A stretch of 64,000 nucleotides of DNA from Phycisphaeraceae bacterium (GTDB lineage Bacteria; Planctomycetota; Phycisphaerae; Phycisphaerales; UBA1924): positions 682,001-746,000 of the forward strand of contig CP054186.1 of NCBI GenBank assembly GCA_015200025.1, read 5' to 3'. Position 1 is the first letter of the stretch. Each line of letters starts with the position of its first letter. Positions 60,520 through 64,000 of this stretch are shown piece by piece. Below the pieces are notes generated by a model. The model searched no databases. It worked only from the letters and a program-made list of their open reading frames with translations, and was not told the DNA's origin. A program made the translations under genes and the position numbers.

Positions 60520-62241
60520 TCAACCAGGGGCTTTCACCGGGTCCGGCACGCACAAGCACGGCATCGACGGCCGGATATCCGCGCGTGCCCAGGCGCGGTC
60601 CAGCCGGGCCCTGGCATCTGCGGCCTCCGAAGCCCGCGCCGGATCCGCCTCAAGGCATTTCACAAGACCTATCAAAGACCAACCATTTCCCGGGTTTCGA
60701 CGGAGGTCTTCGCGGAGGACGGCTTCGGCGTCGGCGAGGCGACGCTGGGCAATCAGGACGGAGGCCAAGGCGTGGCGGACGGGCTGGATCCACTCCGCGG
60801 GCTCCATGTAGCGGAGTTGATCTTCGAGGGCGACGGCGTGGGTCAGGTGCTGGATCGCGCGCTCGGGGTCGCCTTCGGCGTAGGCGATCTCGCCCTCGAG
60901 CATGGCCTGGGCGATGCCCATGACCGCGGCCGGGGTGTTGTTGTACATGAACGCGTCCCCGGGGATCCGCTCGACGGCCTCGCGGAAGAGCCGCTGCTCG
61001 TGGCGGGCTTTGGCGGGGTCGCCGGCGGCGGCGTGCGCGAGGCCGCGGCTGAAGCGCCACATGGCGCCGGTGATGGGGAGGCGGGGATCGGGCCCGGGCT
61101 CGGCGAGCAGTTCGTCCCACATCCCAAACCGCTTCTGGACGTCGTACACGATCGCCATGACGGGGTCGAACATCGGGGCGGCGGCGTCGAGGGACTCGTC
61201 GGGGATGCTCCGGACCATCTCGCGGGCGGCGTCGAGGGCGGCCTGTCGCCGGCCTTCCATCATCGAGGCCCAGGCGAGGAAATGGTGGTTGTGGGCCATG
61301 TAGACGCGGTAGAACCCCTGGCGGGGGACGAGGCGCCGATAGTCGGCGTCGGCGCGGATGGCCGCCTCGTTGGCCTCGCTGGCCTTGGTCCACTGGCCCA
61401 ACCTGGCGTCGATATGGGAGGGCATGTGGACAAGGTGCCCGGAGGCCGGGACGAGCGTGCGGAGGCGGTCCGCGGCGTGGAGGGCCCTCTCGGGCGACCG
61501 CGAGGCTTCCATCGCGTGGATGTAGAGGTGGTTCGCGCCGGGGTTGTCGGGGTCGAGGGCGAGGACCGCTTCGAGCGTCGCGACGATCTCGGGCGTGCCC
61601 TCGTTGGGATCGCCGGCCTGCGTCCACAGGTCCCATGGGCGCAGGTCCATCATGGCCTCGGCGAAGAGCGTGCCCACGTCGCCGTCGGCGCGGTGGGCGT
61701 GCCAGACCGCCCGCATGGCGTCGGCGTACGCGCGGTCGAGCGGGGCACGGTCGTCGGGCGCGGGCTCGGCGTAGCGCGTGGCGAGGGCCTCGATCAGGGC
61801 ACGCTCGACGGGGCTCGCGTGTCCTCGCAGGGCCATGGCGCGTTGGATGGCGTCCCACGCGGCCGCGGACGCCTCGGGGCTCATCGCGGGGTTATTGATG
61901 TGCGGCCCGTGGGCGAGAGCGATGCCCCACCAGGCCATGGCGCAGGATGGGTCGAGCCGGGCGGCCTCGGTGAACGAGCGGATCGCCTCGTCGTGGTTGA
62001 AGGCATAGGCCCAGGTCAGGCCCTGATCAAAGTAACGCTGCGCGTCGCGCGAGACGGTGGTCACGGGGCGCCGGTGCGGGCCCATCCCGTCGAAGAGGCG
62101 GGCGGGGCTCGTGTCGTCCTTCGCTGCGGGATGGAGGTCGGGGTGCCCGGGGCGTTCGGTGGCGCACGCCGAGAGCCCGGCGAGGGCCAGCATCGCGACC
62201 GCGAGGGTGTTGCGGAAGGGCCGAAGATTGGTGATGTTCAA
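60520..62241 (-). CDS. TPR-containing lipoprotein of unknown function
   Basis: The 573-residue protein has a lipoprotein signal with the cysteine at residue 26 (MLALAGLSAC). Tetratricopeptide-like units are spread along it, for example HDEAIRSFTEAARLDPSCAM near residue 90 and PERAIQHLTHAVALEDQLRY near 470. Conserved-looking blocks GANHLYIHAMEAS and HLVHMPSHID in the middle are typical of a widespread uncharacterised TPR protein group. It ends in CLCVPDPVKAPG. A periplasmic scaffold is inferred. Confidence 0.8.
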   Translation of the reverse strand: MNITNLRPFRNTLAVAMLALAGLSACATERPGHPDLHPAAKDDTSPARLFDGMGPHRRPVTTVSRDAQRYFDQGLTWAYAFNHDEAIRSFTEAARLDPSCAMAWWGIALAHGPHINNPAMSPEASAAAWDAIQRAMALRGHASPVERALIEALATRYAEPAPDDRAPLDRAYADAMRAVWHAHRADGDVGTLFAEAMMDLRPWDLWTQAGDPNEGTPEIVATLEAVLALDPDNPGANHLYIHAMEASRSPERALHAADRLRTLVPASGHLVHMPSHIDARLGQWTKASEANEAAIRADADYRRLVPRQGFYRVYMAHNHHFLAWASMMEGRRQAALDAAREMVRSIPDESLDAAAPMFDPVMAIVYDVQKRFGMWDELLAEPGPDPRLPITGAMWRFSRGLAHAAAGDPAKARHEQRLFREAVERIPGDAFMYNNTPAAVMGIAQAMLEGEIAYAEGDPERAIQHLTHAVALEDQLRYMEPAEWIQPVRHALASVLIAQRRLADAEAVLREDLRRNPGNGWSLIGLVKCLEADPARASEAADARARLDRAWARADIRPSMPCLCVPDPVKAPG

Positions 62242-62328
62242 GATGCCTCCCGGTCCGCCGCACGCGTGAAGGTCCCGATGGTGTCCGCGCGACGGTACAT
62301 GAGTATCCGCTTTTCTCGAGTTGTCGTA

Positions 62329-63669
62329 TCACCCTTCGCGGGCGTGGCCGGCGGGGGTGGGTGGTCGATCTCGGTGGCGGTAGAGGGCATAGGCGGCGAC
62401 GATTGCGCCCAGGAGCGAGAGGGCCGAAGACATGACGAAGGACGCCCCCGGGAGGTGGAAGGGGGCGCGGTCGGAGATGAAGTACCCGAAGACCCAGCCT
62501 CCGGCGGCGGGCCCGAAAATCCCCGCGAGGCTCCCGAGGCTGGTGATGGCGCCCTGGATGGCGCCTTGCTCGTCGGGGCGGACGGCTTTGGTGATGATGG
62601 CTTGGCTGGCGGGCTGGGCGATCCCGCCGAGGGAGGCGAAGGCGATGACGACGAAGATCATCCACCCGTGGGGCGCGAAGGCGTAGCCGAGGTAGGCGAG
62701 GACACCGATGCCGAGCCCGATGAGGAGTGAGCGGGGCTCGCCGAGCCATGGGACGATGCGTCGGGTGAGCCCTCCTTGGACGATGGCGGCGCCGAGCCCG
62801 ACGGTGAAGAGGGAGAGGCCGATGGTCTCGGTGCCCCATCCGTAGCGGTGCTCGGTGTACTTGGCCCAGGTGGCGTGGAGGGCGTACATGGCGAGGTTGA
62901 GGAGGAAGAGCGAGGCGGCGAGGGAGGCGACCTTGGGGTAGGAGGCGAGCCTGGGGAGCATGCCGATGGGGTTGGCCTTGCGCCATTCGATGCGTGCGGA
63001 TCGCCGCTCGCGGGGGAGGCTCTCGGGGAGGATCATGAGCCCGTAGAGCCAGTTGATGATGGAGAGGCACCCCGCGGCGATGAAGGGGTAATGGACGTCC
63101 CCGGGGCCGATGAAGGGGATGATGTTGTCGGGGGAGCCGAGGTACCCGCCGATGAGCGGCCCGAGGACGAAGCCCAGTCCGAAGGCGGCGCCGATCATGC
63201 CGAACCCGGCGGCGCGCTTGTCGGGGGGTGTGACGTCGGCGACGTAGGCGGAGCAGACGGTGAAGGAGGCGCCGGTGAGCCCGTTGATGGCGCGGGTGAC
63301 GAAGAGCCATGCGAGGGTCGGGGCGAAGGCCTGGGCGAAGTAATCGAGCCCGGACCCCAGCAGCGAGACGAGGATGACGGGCCGTCGTCCGACGCGGTCG
63401 GAGATGGCCCCGAGCAAGGGGGCGAAGAGGAACATCATGACGTAGAAGGTGGACATGAGGACGCCGAAGACGGGGGTGACCTCGGCGTCGGTGGCCCCGT
63501 GGCCCCCGTTCATGAGCCCCTGGACGAGCCTGGGCCCGACGGGGATGAGGAGCCCGAACCCGAGGACGTCGAGGAGGAGGGTGATGAAGATGAACCGGAT
63601 GGCGGCCGGGCGAGCGGGCCTGGTCGCGGGGAGGGTGCGGTGCTCACCATGGTTGTGGGGGGCGGCCAT
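62329..63669 (-). CDS. Tet-like MFS transporter
   Basis: The 446-residue protein has 12 membrane segments. The loop 2-3 motif AISDRVGRRPVILVSLLGS and the segment LITRAINGLTGAS-like FVTRAINGLTGASFTVCSAY place it in the TCR/Tet branch of the major facilitator superfamily. The first helix (LLLDVLGFGLLIPVGPRLV) also fits. It probably exports a small molecule by proton antiport. Calling it tetracycline resistance would go beyond the sequence. Confidence 0.88.
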   Translation of the reverse strand: MAAPHNHGEHRTLPATRPARPAAIRFIFITLLLDVLGFGLLIPVGPRLVQGLMNGGHGATDAEVTPVFGVLMSTFYVMMFLFAPLLGAISDRVGRRPVILVSLLGSGLDYFAQAFAPTLAWLFVTRAINGLTGASFTVCSAYVADVTPPDKRAAGFGMIGAAFGLGFVLGPLIGGYLGSPDNIIPFIGPGDVHYPFIAAGCLSIINWLYGLMILPESLPRERRSARIEWRKANPIGMLPRLASYPKVASLAASLFLLNLAMYALHATWAKYTEHRYGWGTETIGLSLFTVGLGAAIVQGGLTRRIVPWLGEPRSLLIGLGIGVLAYLGYAFAPHGWMIFVVIAFASLGGIAQPASQAIITKAVRPDEQGAIQGAITSLGSLAGIFGPAAGGWVFGYFISDRAPFHLPGASFVMSSALSLLGAIVAAYALYRHRDRPPTPAGHAREG

Positions 63670-63768
63670 CGGGACTCCCGTGCGGGGGCGACGCTGGGCC
63701 CCCCCGTTTCGGACGGGCGGAGCATAGTGCCCGGGGCAGCGTGGCGGCGCGTGGGGCTATCCTGAGGC

Positions 63769-64000
63769 ATGAAACGCCCGATGCTGTTCGCTGTTGTCCT
63801 CGCCGCCGGGGCCCCGTTGTCGCACGCGCAGGTGGTGGCCGAGCGGATGATCGACGGGATCGCCGTCTTTCACGCCTCCGCGGCGGCCAAGGCGGAGGCG
63901 TTGCCGTCGTTCTCGATGATCGTGCCCCGCGAGGGGGTCGAGGGCGACCCGGGGGTGACGCTGCGCCCGGTCTTTGCGACGAGGGGGGGGAAACAGATCG
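63769..64000 (+). CDS. Exported protein, N-terminal part (runs off right edge)
   Basis: The 77 visible residues start with a signal peptide (MKRPMLFAVVLAAGAPLSHA) and continue QVVAERMIDGIAVFHASAAA, followed by PSFSMIVPREGVEGDPGVTL. No family is recognisable from this length. It is divergent from the MFS gene, with 99 bases between the starts. Confidence 0.65.
   Translation, partial: MKRPMLFAVVLAAGAPLSHAQVVAERMIDGIAVFHASAAAKAEALPSFSMIVPREGVEGDPGVTLRPVFATRGGKQI

Noticed and set aside
62329..63669. Tetracycline resistance determinant
   Set aside because: The family is right but substrate cannot be read from sequence, and there is no TetR-type regulator beside it.
1..64000. tRNA, rRNA, CRISPR arrays and prophage
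   Set aside because: No cloverleaf-like segment, ribosomal RNA sequence, regularly spaced repeat or phage structural gene was recognised by reading; a dedicated search was not possible.

Overview
The window is very GC-rich, densely packed and free of rRNA, tRNA and CRISPR genes. Several things point to a planctomycete, most likely of the Phycisphaerae lineage: exported proteins that end in a cysteine-bounded DFN(A/G)DG dockerin-like tail, three proteins with prepilin-type FTLIE N-termini including one with an FADGH C-terminus, a Minf_1886-type protein restricted to Planctomycetes/Verrucomicrobia, and a membrane protein headed by a CxxCGYD zinc ribbon. The lineage call is an inference from gene content.

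Layout. 1-6300: the start of a Ser/Thr kinase, an FmdB-like zinc ribbon protein, then a minus-strand run of patatin phospholipase, a small coupled protein, queC, queE and an HtrA protease. 6400-9430: two exported proteins (VCBS/Ig and C-type lectin/beta-helix) carrying the same tail. 9690-13420: a small protein, a sigma-like protein coupled to a membrane protein, and prkA. 13740-17660: trmB, purQ, a membrane protein and mnmA. 17655-21210: minus-strand OmpA lipoprotein, endonuclease IV, a TPR lipoprotein and queF. 21350-30140: amidohydrolase, the system II cytochrome c maturation pair ResB/CcsA, 3-methyladenine glycosylase, Minf_1886 and an AI-2E family permease. 30150-33920: mreB-mreC-mreD and an M42 aminopeptidase.

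34017-39300 is the most unusual part. A three-gene cassette (pseudopilin-like protein, exported 144-residue protein with ten cysteines, exported protein with a C-terminal membrane anchor) occurs twice in tandem about 2.4 kb apart. Each copy follows an almost identical promoter, TTGACA-17 bp-TAGATT. The distal copy ends in an overlapping MauE/DoxX-like membrane protein. I do not recognise this as a described system.

39500-50130: a coiled-coil membrane protein diverges from a plus-strand run of sigma factor, transmembrane kinase, nucleotidyltransferase/hexapeptide protein, polA, terC and a release-factor-like protein. 50140-64000: GH127 glycosidase, a DUF1559-like pseudopilin, gamma-glutamyltransferase, a double FKBP protein, a probable frameshifted small gene, ftsK, an RRM protein, a TPR lipoprotein, an MFS transporter and the start of an exported protein.

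Functional themes are tRNA modification (queC/E/F, mnmA, trmB), cell shape and division (mreBCD, ftsK), envelope proteins, and Ser/Thr kinase or sigma-type regulation. Most gene starts were reset from the longest open frame using Shine-Dalgarno sites, 4-base overlaps or family length, as noted per entry.
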